Positions 45,601 through 53,617 of a DNA stretch of 64,000 bases are shown here, piece after piece (positions within the stretch are counted from its first letter, which is position 1; each line of letters starts with the position of its first letter). The translations under genes were made by a program, and so were the position numbers. Below the pieces are notes generated by a model. The model was not told the DNA's origin, made no database searches, and saw only the letters and a list, made by a program, of their open reading frames with translations. This DNA comes from DASQPR01 sp963831705 (lineage in GTDB: Bacteria > Actinomycetota > Actinomycetes > Mycobacteriales > Micromonosporaceae), in assembly GCA_963831705.1 (NCBI GenBank), contig CAWHRE010000009.1, positions 124,001 to 188,000 on the forward strand. The letters run 5' to 3'.

Positions 45601-46455
45601 GAGGTACGTGGAGAACGCCAGGAACGTACCGAGCGAGATCTCGCCCTTGACGGCCAGATAGCCGCCGAGGCAGAGCACGCCGACCTGGCCGAGCGCCGGA
45701 ATGATCTGCAAGGACGGGTTGTACTTCGCGGTCAACCTGGCGGCGCGAACCCGCGACCCGAACAGGCGCCGGGCGACGAATTGCAGCTTGCCGAGTTCCT
45801 GGTCTTCCTGGCCAAAGCCCTTCACAACGCGTACGCCGGTGACCGCGTCATCGACGATCGCGGCCACCGCGGCCGCCTGCTGCGACGCGTCCCAGCTGGC
45901 CGGGAACAGTCGCTTGCGGGCAAGCGTCGCGATGATCAGCAAGCCCGGGCCGACCGCCAGCGCGATCAGCGTCAGAAGCGGTGAGAGCACGACCATGACG
46001 ATCAGCGAGACGACGAACAGGATGACGTTGCCGGTCATGATCGGCAACATGCTGAGCAGGCCCTGGACCATCGTGATGTCGCCGGTCGCGCGGCCGATGA
46101 TCTGACCGGTCTCCAATTCGTCCTGCCGGGCGCCGTCGAGCCGGGAAAGCGAACCGAAGATCTGGTTACGCAGATCGTGCTGCACGTCGAGGGCCAGCTT
46201 GCCGCCGAAGTATCGCCGGACGAACGTGAACCCGTACGTCAGAACGGCGGCGCCGACGAGGATCGCGGCCAGCGGCCAGATGCTCTCGTTGTGTACGACG
46301 ATCGAGTTGTCGATGATCCGGCGCTGGACCAGCGGCACGAGCGCGGTCAGCGTCATGCCGAGGATCGAGGCGCCGAACGCCACCAGGACGTTCCGGCGGT
46401 AGTGCCAGCAGGCGCCGGCGAGACGGCGGAGCCAGCCAGGTCGTGCTTCGGTCAC
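42649..46455 (-). CDS. Fused double ABC exporter (two TMD-NBD halves in one chain)
   Basis: 1268 aa. Half 1: six membrane helices (~1-300), Walker A GTSGSGKST near 375, signature LSGGQRQRVSLARAL, Walker B ILMLDDATSAVD. A ~90-residue Ala/Gly-rich linker with RGGSVRGGRQGLGGG follows, then half 2: membrane helices ~680-950 and Walker A GQTGAGKST, signature LSSGQRQLLALARAE, Walker B ILIMDEATASLD. Half 1 has Asp where the catalytic Glu of Walker B should be (DDATS), half 2 has Glu, so one site is degenerate, as in heterodimeric exporters. ATG 46455 overlaps the marR stop. Likely a drug or lipid exporter under that MarR. Confidence 0.92.
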   Translation of the reverse strand: MTEARPGWLRRLAGACWHYRRNVLVAFGASILGMTLTALVPLVQRRIIDNSIVVHNESIWPLAAILVGAAVLTYGFTFVRRYFGGKLALDVQHDLRNQIFGSLSRLDGARQDELETGQIIGRATGDITMVQGLLSMLPIMTGNVILFVVSLIVMVVLSPLLTLIALAVGPGLLIIATLARKRLFPASWDASQQAAAVAAIVDDAVTGVRVVKGFGQEDQELGKLQFVARRLFGSRVRAARLTAKYNPSLQIIPALGQVGVLCLGGYLAVKGEISLGTFLAFSTYLAQLVGPVRMLSNLITIGQQARASVIRVFEVIDSRPIVTEKPDAQPLDPALTPDIQLDDITFGYLSAQPVLKGLSLHVAPGETVALVGTSGSGKSTLSMLLPRFYDVQSGAVRVGGTDVRDLTIDSIRASIGFVMEDSFLFSESVRANIAYGRPDATDEQIVAAAKAAEAHDFIAALPNGYDTLIGEQGLTLSGGQRQRVSLARALITDPRILMLDDATSAVDARIEAEIHATLHRVMAGRTTILIAHRRSTLELADRIAVMDGGRLVDIGTDEELEARCPLYRLLLSGPGDDAEGVDAGELEVVQPIEDTMVDGITPALWDPALAPDDIAVDTSGRKLSAAAMTGGGRGGSVRGGRQGLGGGPMSEAMGSMPATPELLAAVAQLPPANDVPDVDEEAARAADPNFTLKKLVRPLVKPLLVAFILVALDALATLSLPVLIRNGVDNGVQKQTLSVIWTVSAIALAIVLADWFVSWKQTWITMKTGERFLYTLRMKTFAHLQRLGLDYYEREMSGRIMTRMTTDVDAFATFLQTGLTTTAVSLLTFVGILIALLYLNVTLGLVVLCSLPFMLIATQIFRTKSAKAYTEAREKVAIVNADLQENVAGMRVAQAYRREEHNQGRFSGRSNAYRISRMRAQRYIATYFPFVQLLSDITAVAVLVVGAHLVGVGSLSAGALIAYLLYIDMFFAPIQQLSQVFDGYQQAMVGLQRIRDLLRTPTSTPEAFAPVEVRDRLHGDITFDNVHFRYAADAPDALAGVNLTVPAGETLALVGQTGAGKSTIVKMVSRFYDVTSGVVRVDGVDIRDYDMPGYRHRLGLVPQEAYLFPGTVRDTIAYGRPSATNAEVEAAARAVGAHEMISRLDGGYYHEIAGRGRNLSSGQRQLLALARAELVDPDILIMDEATASLDLASEAAVVHAADVLAARRTTLVVAHRLTTAARADRIAVLHAGEVVEVGTHAELLALDGYYAAQWATFTGTDRQLEPAP

Positions 46456-46949
46456 AGCGTGGCCTCTTCTTTCTCAGTCTTCTCTGGTCTGGTTTCGCGC
46501 ATCTCGGCCTTCTCCGCTTTGGTTTCGCGCATCTCGGCGGTCAACCGCGCGTCGAGCGCCTCACCGACGCCCACAAGAGCGGCAACAAACGCGTTCGGGT
46601 TGGATATTTCGTCCAGAAGTCGACCGAACCGGGCAGCGTACGCGGCATCGGCGTCGGCCAGGATCGAACGGCCGGCGTCGGTTGCATAGAGACGCACCAC
46701 CCGGCGATCGCCCTCCTCGCTCTGGCGGCAGACGTACCCGGCCGCGACGAGACCATCGGCGATCGCGGTCAACGTCGGTCGCCGGACCGCCAGCCGTTCC
46801 GCCAGATGTGCCGATCGGACGCCACCCTGTGCGACGGCGGCGAGCACCCGATATTGCGGCAGCGTCAGCCCGGACTCGGTAGCTTCGAGCATGCGATGCA
46901 GGCGGGCCAGCACACGGACGGCCGCCACCCGATCGTTCTTATCGCTCAC
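46452..46949 (-). CDS. MarR family regulator of the ABC exporter
   Basis: 165 aa. Winged helix: GVRSAHLAERLAVRRPTLTAIADGLVAAGYVCRQSEEGDRRVVRLYATDAGRS with the DxR wing. A charged Glu/Lys/Met repeat tail (ETKAEKAEMRETRPEKTEKEE) is unusual for MarR and may be a coiled-coil or disordered extension. The stop overlaps the exporter start by four bases. Palindromes upstream at 46960-46980 are the likely operator. Confidence 0.87.
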   Translation of the reverse strand: MSDKNDRVAAVRVLARLHRMLEATESGLTLPQYRVLAAVAQGGVRSAHLAERLAVRRPTLTAIADGLVAAGYVCRQSEEGDRRVVRLYATDAGRSILADADAAYAARFGRLLDEISNPNAFVAALVGVGEALDARLTAEMRETKAEKAEMRETRPEKTEKEEATL

Positions 46950-46959
46950 AGTTACCTAC

Positions 46960-46980
46960 CCTAATACTTAGGCTCCCTAA
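46960..46980. promoter_or_regulatory. Overlapping palindromes upstream of marR-exporter operon
   Basis: CCTAATACTTAGG (46960-46972) and TTAGGCTCCCTAA (46968-46980) share one half-site, giving three CCTAA/TTAGG half-sites at 8-bp steps, 10 bp upstream of the marR ATG. This fits a MarR autoregulatory operator. Confidence 0.6.
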
Positions 46981-47037
46981 TTACCCAACCGTTTAAATGA
47001 CGGGCGGAGATCTTGGGCGCGTGGCATCCTTTGCGAC

Positions 47038-47481
47038 GTGGCCGCGCCGTTCTCTTCCGACGGGCTCGTCGTACGCGGATCTCTGGTGATCCCGCGCGGC
47101 GAGCTCCGGTGGCGTTTCTCCAGGTCCAGTGGCCCGGGAGGGCAGGGCGTCAACACCGCGGATTCGCGGGTCGAGCTGCGCTGGGACCTCGCGGCAAGTC
47201 GCGCCCTACCCGAACCCTTGCGAGTACGCGCCACCGAGCGCCTCGCGAACCGCCTGATCGACGGCGTTCTGTCGGTGGTCGTTTCGGAAGAACGCGCCCA
47301 GCTGCAGAATCGTCAGATCGCCGAGCGGCGGCTGGCGTCGATCGTGGCCGAAGCGATCGCGCCTCCGCCGGCGCGCCGGCATCCGACGAAACCGTCCAAG
47401 GGCTCGATCGAGCGGCGAATCACTGCGAAGCGCCGTACCTCAGATATCAAGCGCAACCGCCGCCCACCGCCGCCGGACTAA
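47038..47481 (+). CDS. arfB: ArfB/YaeJ-like peptidyl-tRNA hydrolase (RF-1 domain)
   Basis: 147 aa. Class I release factor domain with GGQ motif: RFSRSSGPGGQGVNTADSRVELRWDL (GGQ near residue 36). C-terminal basic tail (ERRITAKRRTSDIKRNRRPPPPD) that enters the mRNA channel in ArfB proteins. It rescues stalled ribosomes by hydrolysing peptidyl-tRNA. GTG start. Divergent from marR and convergent with the PH-domain gene, with repeat copy D between. Confidence 0.87.
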   Translation: MAAPFSSDGLVVRGSLVIPRGELRWRFSRSSGPGGQGVNTADSRVELRWDLAASRALPEPLRVRATERLANRLIDGVLSVVVSEERAQLQNRQIAERRLASIVAEAIAPPPARRHPTKPSKGSIERRITAKRRTSDIKRNRRPPPPD

Positions 47482-47487
47482 ACCCTT

Positions 47488-47548
47488 GTTGATCCTGGAG
47501 TTAGCGGCGCGACACGCCGTCGAAGCGTCAACTAACTCCGGGATCAAC
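47488..47548. repeat. 61-bp palindromic repeat, copy D
   Basis: GTTGATCCTGGAGTTAGC at one end and ACTAACTCCGGGATCAAC at the other (outer 17 of 18 complementary), core GACACGCCGTCGAAGCGTC. On the minus strand it reads like copies A and C. It lies between convergent arfB and the PH-domain gene and encodes the VDPGVS tail and the TGA (47528-47530) of the latter. Confidence 0.92.
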
Positions 47549-49252
47549 TGGGTTCGCGGTGGTTAGGAAGGGTGCCAACAGGCCTGGGGTTGCCTGGTTG
47601 GCCAGGGCAATTGCCTCGGGCGGGGTGATGTCGAGGATGTCGTAGCCGCCTCGACCTGCCGCCGTCGTTGCCTTGAGCGTTGCCACGCCGGCACGGCGCT
47701 GGAAGAACGACTGCCGCTCGTTCCAGCCGATGATGCCGTCGGTGTGCAGCATGTACCGGCGACGAATCGCCGAACCCTGACGCGTCACGAGGTATCCGTC
47801 AGCGAGTGCGTGGCCGAGGTTGCGGTAGCGGTCGATCGCGAAGTACACGCCGAGCGGGAACATCGTGAGCGCACCCAGCGGGAACCACCGCGAGCCACCA
47901 GCCCACCAGACCAATGCGCCGATGCCGGTCACGATCGCGGCGAACTCGAACGCCCGGCTGAACCGCCGCCGTCGCGCCTTCGAGCCGTGCTGAATCAGAG
48001 TCACGTCGAGCGGTGCAGGCGTGTTCAGCACCTCGGACGCGACGCGGCGTACCTCGATGGCCGGAGCGGCCGGCATCAGGATGGATCCGCCGCGCTCGGC
48101 ACCACGACCGACCCGGAGACCGGTGGTGATCGCGACGCACCGGGCGCCGTGTACCCAGCGGAGCAGCAGCGGTTCGCTGACTTCGGCGCCGCGCAGCCGC
48201 CGTTCTTCGATCGTGGTCTGCCGGGTGGTCAGAAGCCCACGCGAGACGTGCAGCGTGCCGCCACGGCGGGAGAGCTTGAAGTTCCAGAACTGGAGAATGT
48301 ACCCACCCGCGGACAGCACCGACACGACCACGATGATCACCAGGATGATCACGATGGTCGCACTCACCCAGGACATGCTCGACAGGTCGCGTCGTGCGTT
48401 CTGGAGCGCCGGGTTCTTCGCCAGGTCGACCCGAGTCTGATTGATCAGGTTGGCCGTGAAGCCGGCGAAGACACCGATCGTGACGAGCCCGGACAGTGTG
48501 AACGGCGCGTACCGGACCCAGGCCGGATTCAACCGGGCGATCACCCGCTCCGGTATGGCGATCGGTGCGATTCCGTCCGACGTCGCCGGTACGGGAACCG
48601 TGCCCGGACGCTCGTGCAGCAGCTCGGTTCGCAGGCGCTCGGATGCGGCCACGGTCAACGCGTCGAGCCGGAGCTCTTCCTTCTTGCGGTCGGTCTGGCC
48701 GGTACCGATCGTGATCCGGGCCAGGCCGAGCGCGCGGTGCAGCAGATGAGACGTCAGATCGACGGTGCGCACGCGATCACGCGGCACCGTGATCGTGCTC
48801 CGCGAGACCAGCCCTTTCCGGACCTGAACCTGCAGCGGTGTGACCCGGTACGTCGTGGTGAACCAGCGCGTGACACCGAGCGTGATCACGACGGCCAGAC
48901 CGATCAGCGGCCATATCTCAGGCCTCGAACCGTGCCCGAACAGGATCAGCACCAGCAGCGGCCAGATCACCCGGCGAGCTTCCTGCAGCGGGTGGACCAG
49001 CAGCATGCGCGGGCTCAGGCGACGCCAGCCGTCCGGCGCCTCGACAATCGCGTCCGGGTCGCCGTCGACGAACTCGTCACCGCCGAACGAGCCGTGCGGC
49101 TCATTGGAGCCGGCCGAATCCGTCGAGGCACCGCTTGACGGCGACGGCGATATTGCCGAGTCGGCGGTGGACGGCGACAGATCATCGCCCCGCGGTGAGG
49201 CCGACGGGAACAGCGCCGGGGACGACGGCGATACGGGCGTCGGCTGGCTCAC
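47528..49252 (-). CDS. Membrane protein with PH (DUF304) domains, YdbT-like
   Basis: 574 aa. Residues 1-85 are a Ser/Pro/Ala-rich linker. Hydrophobic pairs near 90-125, 240-265, 300-325 and 440-475 alternate with bPH/DUF304 modules (TTTYRVTPLQVQVRKGLVSRSTITVPRDRVRTVDL; RRGGTLHVSRGLLTTRQTTIEERRLRGAEV; YLVTRQGSAIRRRYMLHTDGIIGWNERQSFFQRRAG). Homologues are YdbT of Bacillus. The final residues, VDPGVS, are encoded by palindromic repeat copy D. ATG 49252 overlaps the upstream PH gene by four bases. Confidence 0.85.
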   Translation of the reverse strand: MSQPTPVSPSSPALFPSASPRGDDLSPSTADSAISPSPSSGASTDSAGSNEPHGSFGGDEFVDGDPDAIVEAPDGWRRLSPRMLLVHPLQEARRVIWPLLVLILFGHGSRPEIWPLIGLAVVITLGVTRWFTTTYRVTPLQVQVRKGLVSRSTITVPRDRVRTVDLTSHLLHRALGLARITIGTGQTDRKKEELRLDALTVAASERLRTELLHERPGTVPVPATSDGIAPIAIPERVIARLNPAWVRYAPFTLSGLVTIGVFAGFTANLINQTRVDLAKNPALQNARRDLSSMSWVSATIVIILVIIVVVSVLSAGGYILQFWNFKLSRRGGTLHVSRGLLTTRQTTIEERRLRGAEVSEPLLLRWVHGARCVAITTGLRVGRGAERGGSILMPAAPAIEVRRVASEVLNTPAPLDVTLIQHGSKARRRRFSRAFEFAAIVTGIGALVWWAGGSRWFPLGALTMFPLGVYFAIDRYRNLGHALADGYLVTRQGSAIRRRYMLHTDGIIGWNERQSFFQRRAGVATLKATTAAGRGGYDILDITPPEAIALANQATPGLLAPFLTTANPVDPGVS

Positions 49253-49767
49253 GTCGCATCATCCTGCGAAGCCTGCGTGATCGACGTCAGCTCGTCGACC
49301 AGCCCCTGGGCGACGTCCCGATCAAGTCCATGGATACGCAGCGGCCCGGCGGCCGAGGCCGTTGTCACGGTCACGTTCGAGAGCTTGAACAGCTGCTCGA
49401 ACGGCCCGCGATGGCTATCCACGGTCTGGATCCGCGAAATCGGGGCGATCCGGCGTTCCTGATTGAACCAGCCGGATTGCGTATAGACCGCCTGCGGCGT
49501 GGTTTCCCACCGATGCACGCGGAACCGCCACTGGGGCATGATGATCAAGTGAGCCGCCATCACGGCGAGCGTCACGATCAGCGCGATCAGGTGCGCGGTG
49601 TCGTTCGCGGTGTCATTCAGCCACCAGACGATCTCGATCGCGAAGATCACCAGCCACATCGGGATCACACGAACGGTCCAATATCCGATCGCGCGCTTGC
49701 TGACGGTCCGGCTCGGCGGCCGGAGCGTGGCACCGGCGGGAACGGGAAGAGCAATGTCGGAGTCCAC
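49249..49767 (-). CDS. Small PH-domain (DUF304) membrane protein, YdbS-like
   Basis: 172 aa. Two helices (YWTVRVIPMWLVIFAIEIVWWL; LIALIVTLAVMAAHLIIMP), then a bPH domain with AVYTQSGWFNQERRIAPISRIQTVDSHRGPFEQLFKLSNVTV. Partner of the larger DUF304 gene, as ydbS is of ydbT in Bacillus, where the pair affects antimicrobial resistance and phospholipid homeostasis. ATG 49767. Confidence 0.88.
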   Translation of the reverse strand: MDSDIALPVPAGATLRPPSRTVSKRAIGYWTVRVIPMWLVIFAIEIVWWLNDTANDTAHLIALIVTLAVMAAHLIIMPQWRFRVHRWETTPQAVYTQSGWFNQERRIAPISRIQTVDSHRGPFEQLFKLSNVTVTTASAAGPLRIHGLDRDVAQGLVDELTSITQASQDDAT

Positions 49768-49804
49768 TCGAAAATCTTGTCACATGGCGCCAAAAACGGC
49801 TCAC

Positions 49805-51223
49805 TCAGTAAGCGGACATCACGTGCTTCACCCGGGTGTAGTCGAACAGACCCTGGACGGACAGATCGCTGCCGTACCCGGAGTGTTTCGTACCGCCATG
49901 TGGCATCTCCGACACCGTGGTGCCGTGCGTGTTCAGCCAGACGATGCCGGCGTCCAACTCCTGCCCGGCCCGCATCGCCCGCGCGTGATCGCGGGTCCAG
50001 ACGCTCGCGGCGAGCCCCAGGTCGACGCCGTTCGCGAGTTCGTACGCTTCGGATTCGGTCGCGAACGACTGCACGGTCACCACCGGGCCGAACGTCTCGC
50101 GCTGCACGATCGAGTCGCCTTGTCGCACCCCCGCGACCACGGTTGGGGCGTGAAAGTAGCCCGGCCGCTCCAGCGCGGATCCACCGGTGATGACGGAGGC
50201 GTGTGCGGGTAGCGATGCGAGGGTTGCGCGTACCGCGTCGAATTGGTGCTGGTTATTGAGCGCACCGAACGCGACGCCCGCCTCGGCCGGCGCCCCCGTG
50301 CGCAGCGCGGACGCCGCGCGCGCGAACTCATCGACAAAAAGATCATGAACCCTCGCGTGTACGAGCAACCGGGTCGGCGCCGTGCAGTCCTGGCCGGCGT
50401 TGTAGTACGCGATGCCGGCCAACGTCTCCGCGGTCGTCGCGATGTCGACGTCGTCGAAGATCAGCACCGGCGCGTTGCCGCCGAGTTCGAGATGCGTACG
50501 TTTGAGGTCGGCAGCCGCTGCCGTGGCGATCTCGCGACCGGCACGCACCGAGCCGGTGACCGCGATCATCCGAGGCGTACGGTGCTCGACCAGCGCACGG
50601 CCGGTGTCGCGATCACCGCAGATCACGTTGAGCACGCCGGGCGGCAGGTGCTCGGCCGCGATCCGAGCGAGTAGGACCGCCGACGCCGGCGTGGTGTCGG
50701 AGGGTTTCAGCACCACGGTGTTTCCGGCGGCGAGCGCCGGCGCGACCTTCCAGACCGCCATCATCAGCGGATAGTTCCACGGCGTGATCTGGGCGCACAC
50801 GCCGATCGGTTCGCGCCGGAGCATCGAGGTGAAGCCGCTCGCGTACTCCCCCGTGGCCGGGCCGGTGATCGAGCGCGCGGCGCCGGCGAAGAACCGGATC
50901 ACGTCGATGATCGGGGCGAGTTCGTCGTCCCGGAACGCGGCGATCGGCTTGCCGGTGTCGGTGACCTCGGCGTTGATCAGCTCATCCGCGCGCGCCTCCA
51001 TCGAGTCGGCGATGTGCAGTAAGGCCCGCGCTCGTTGCGACGGTGTGGTACGCCGCCAGCCGTCGAACGCGCTCCCCGCCGCTCGACAGGCATCGTCCAC
51101 ATCGGACTCACTTGAGCGCGGTGACGTGCCGTAGACGCTGCCGGTGGACGGGTCGATGATGTCGAGCGTCGCTCCATCTCGTGCCGGGACGTCAACGCCG
51201 TTGATGTGATTCAGGAATTTCAT
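49805..51223 (-). CDS. Aldehyde dehydrogenase (aminobutyraldehyde dehydrogenase-like)
   Basis: 472 aa. NAD-dependent ALDH fold: PWNYPLMMAVWKVAPALAAGNTVVLKPS near 140-165, VTGSVRAGREI for the nucleotide site, the general base Glu in LELGGNAP near 250, and the catalytic Cys in YNAGQDCTAPTR near 285. Closest in feel to gamma-aminobutyraldehyde or betaine-aldehyde dehydrogenases. It starts in the last codon of the amine oxidase gene (ATGA). Last gene of the Rieske-tetR-pot-oxidase operon, where it would oxidise the aldehyde made by the oxidase. Confidence 0.88.
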   Translation of the reverse strand: MKFLNHINGVDVPARDGATLDIIDPSTGSVYGTSPRSSESDVDDACRAAGSAFDGWRRTTPSQRARALLHIADSMEARADELINAEVTDTGKPIAAFRDDELAPIIDVIRFFAGAARSITGPATGEYASGFTSMLRREPIGVCAQITPWNYPLMMAVWKVAPALAAGNTVVLKPSDTTPASAVLLARIAAEHLPPGVLNVICGDRDTGRALVEHRTPRMIAVTGSVRAGREIATAAAADLKRTHLELGGNAPVLIFDDVDIATTAETLAGIAYYNAGQDCTAPTRLLVHARVHDLFVDEFARAASALRTGAPAEAGVAFGALNNQHQFDAVRATLASLPAHASVITGGSALERPGYFHAPTVVAGVRQGDSIVQRETFGPVVTVQSFATESEAYELANGVDLGLAASVWTRDHARAMRAGQELDAGIVWLNTHGTTVSEMPHGGTKHSGYGSDLSVQGLFDYTRVKHVMSAY

Positions 51224-52527
51224 CGTGCCAGCACCGCCGCTGCTGCTCCCCGGCCCGTACGTACGGCGCCCTCCATGTACCCGGCCACCCATTGATCCGA
51301 TCCGCATACGTAAAACGGCGGTTCGTGCGTCGCGTGCAACGGTCCAACCGCCATCACGTCGCCCGGCGTCCACTGCGTCACGTAGCCCTGCGTGTATGGT
51401 TCGTTGCCCCAGAGCCGCAGGTAGAACGCGGACGGGTGCATCGCCGGCTCGCCGTACGCGCGGGCGATCTCGGACAGCGCTTCGGGTTGCCGAAGATGGG
51501 CCGGGATGCCGGTGAACACGCTCAGGCGCTCCGGCGGAATAAGCGCGGACAGGATGCCGTGCCCCTGCGCCCACGTGCTGCCGAGCACGCCTTCGCTCTC
51601 GGACAGGCCGTTGCGGCCGAGGTCACGCCAGAACGGCCGGTCGTACACGGCGGCGACCTTCGCGGCGCGCGCGTTGCGCTGACGATGCAGCGAATCGAGA
51701 CGAGCGTCGGAAACACCGGTGATCTGCACGTCGCGTAGTGGTCCGACCGGCAATGCGGAGATCACAGCGTTCGCCGTGAACGTCTCGCCAGTGGTCAGTC
51801 TGACCGTCGACGTACGGTTGATGTCTATGCGCGAGACCGGTGAACCGAGCCGGACGCGGCCGCCGAGTGATGCCGCCATTCGCAGGGCAACCGTCGCGGA
51901 ACCTTCGGCGACGCGCAGACCTTCCCAGTCGTCGGTCGAATAGTGCGAGTCGCTCGGCACCGCCGCGTTCTTGCGCAGTGCGGCCAGCATCGACGTCCGC
52001 TCGTACGAGCCGCTGGACAGCGACAGCTGGCCGATCTCCCAGAGGCGTACGACCGCCGGGGTGGCCCCGGCACCGCGTAGCCATTCGCCGACCGAGATCG
52101 CATCGAGCTTTGCCGCGTCCGGATGCGCCCAGGGGTCATCCGGATCGACCGTGCGCGCCAACGCCGTGAACGCGCTCGTCACCGCCTCGTGGACGGCCCA
52201 ATCGCCCGGCCCGAACCAGGACGGCGGATCGCCGACCGACACATCTTCCGGCGTCGCCCGGACGATCTCGCCCGGCTCCGCGACGTAGCTCGGCACCAAC
52301 GTGAGCCCGAGCTCGGCAACAAGCCCGAGATAGGACGTGTGCGCGTTGCCGACCACCTCGCCGCCGAGCTGAACGATTCGGCCGTCATCGAGGATCTGCT
52401 GCTCGACCCGGCCACCGACGCGATCGCGGGCTTCCAGCACCAGTACGTCCACGCCCGCGTTGTGCAGGTCCCGGGCCGCGGACAGTCCGGCCAAGCCCGC
52501 ACCGATCACGATGACGTCGTGGTTCAT
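51220..52527 (-). CDS. Flavin-containing amine oxidase
   Basis: 435 aa. FAD-binding Rossmann start VIVIGAGLAGLSAARDLHNAGVDVLVLEARDRVGGRV, then the second FAD-binding C-terminal piece YTQGYVTQWTPGDV and VCGSDQWVAGYMEGAVRTGRGAA. Family members oxidise primary or secondary amines such as putrescine, tyramine or polyamines to aldehydes, releasing ammonia and H2O2. No signal peptide. ATG 52527 overlaps potA by four bases and the TGA overlaps the ALDH start. Genomic context (polyamine importer upstream, aldehyde dehydrogenase downstream) suggests putrescine or a related diamine. Confidence 0.88.
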   Translation of the reverse strand: MNHDVIVIGAGLAGLSAARDLHNAGVDVLVLEARDRVGGRVEQQILDDGRIVQLGGEVVGNAHTSYLGLVAELGLTLVPSYVAEPGEIVRATPEDVSVGDPPSWFGPGDWAVHEAVTSAFTALARTVDPDDPWAHPDAAKLDAISVGEWLRGAGATPAVVRLWEIGQLSLSSGSYERTSMLAALRKNAAVPSDSHYSTDDWEGLRVAEGSATVALRMAASLGGRVRLGSPVSRIDINRTSTVRLTTGETFTANAVISALPVGPLRDVQITGVSDARLDSLHRQRNARAAKVAAVYDRPFWRDLGRNGLSESEGVLGSTWAQGHGILSALIPPERLSVFTGIPAHLRQPEALSEIARAYGEPAMHPSAFYLRLWGNEPYTQGYVTQWTPGDVMAVGPLHATHEPPFYVCGSDQWVAGYMEGAVRTGRGAAAAVLAR

Positions 52528-53617
52528 GCCAGCACGAGGCAGTGCTCAGGACGCCAGCCGATCTGCACGCTCTGGCCGTTCGACCAGCGGTCCTCGTTGC
52601 GGGATCGGTCGGTGTTCTGCTCCAGCACGGTGACCGAGACGCCCGGTGCGACGTCGATCAGGTACTTCGTGGTGGCGCCGCCGTACACCGTCTCCCGTAC
52701 GGTGCCGGGCACGGTGACCATGTCCGGTGTCGAACTCGGACAGCCAGATCTTCTCCGGTCGGATCGACACGTTGACCGGATCGCCGTTCGTGAAGCCGGT
52801 TCGGGATCCGACCGTGACGGTCGGGCCGCCATCGAGCGTCACCCGCCCGTCGGTCGTGTAGATGCCGGACATCAGGTTGCACGTGCCGATGAACGAGGCG
52901 ACGAACTTCGTGGCCGGCCGCTCGTACACGTCCTCGGGTGTGCCGCATTGCTCGATCACGCCGCCGTTCATGATCGCGACCCGGTCGCTCATGGTCAGCG
53001 CCTCGTCCTGGTCGTGGGTGACGAAGACGAACGTGATGCCGACCTCGCGCTGGATCTACTTCAGCTCGACCTGCATCTGGCGACGCAGCTTGAGGTCGAG
53101 CGCGGCGAGCGGCTCGTCGAGCAGCAGCACCGGCCGGACGGCAGACGAGCGCGCGCGCGAGCGCGACGCGCTGGCGCTGACCGCCGGAGAGCGTACGCGG
53201 TCGGCGGTCCGCCATGCCGCCGAGCTGCACGAGCTCGAGCATGTCGGAGACCCGCGACTTGATCTCAGCCTTTCCGACACCCTTGCGGCGCAGGCCGAAC
53301 GCGACGTTGTCCGCGACGTCGAGGTGCTCGAACAGCGCGTAGCTCTGGAAGACGGTGTTCACGTCGCGCTCGTGCGGCGGCAGACCGGTGACGTCGTCGC
53401 CGTCGACGCAGGATGGAGCCCGCGGTCGGGTCGGTGAAGCCCGCGATCATCCGCAGCGTCGTGGTCTTGCCGCACCCGGACGGGCCGAGCAGCGAGAAGA
53501 ACTCGCCCGACGCGATGTCGAGGTCGACGTCGTCGACGACGTGGCGCCGTCGAACACCTTGGTCAGATCGCTCGTCGAGGCGAGACTCGCGGGTGCGGTG
53601 GTCGGATCGGTGGTCAT
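52524..53617 (-). pseudogene. potA: Polyamine-type ABC importer ATPase PotA, frameshifted
   Basis: PotA-type ATPase (~364 aa expected). Walker A LLGPSGCGKTTTLRMIAG, SYALFEHLDVADNVAFGLRRKG, signature TLSGGQRQRVALARALV, Walker B VLLLDEPLAALDLKLR, and a C-terminal TOBE domain (EKIWLSEFDT...YLIDVAPGVSVTVLEQNTD). Single-base insertions occur near 52727, 53131 and 53408, and a missing base near 53541. A C-to-T change also makes an in-frame TAG (53056-53058) where CAG is expected in ELKQIQREVG. ATG 53617 overlaps potC. Provides energy for the importer. Confidence 0.78.

Noticed and set aside
42586..45984. Long open frame (over 1100 codons) on the plus strand opposite the ABC exporter
   Set aside because: It is the GC-rich mirror of the exporter gene; it has Arg/Asp/His-rich composition, no motifs and no ribosome binding site.
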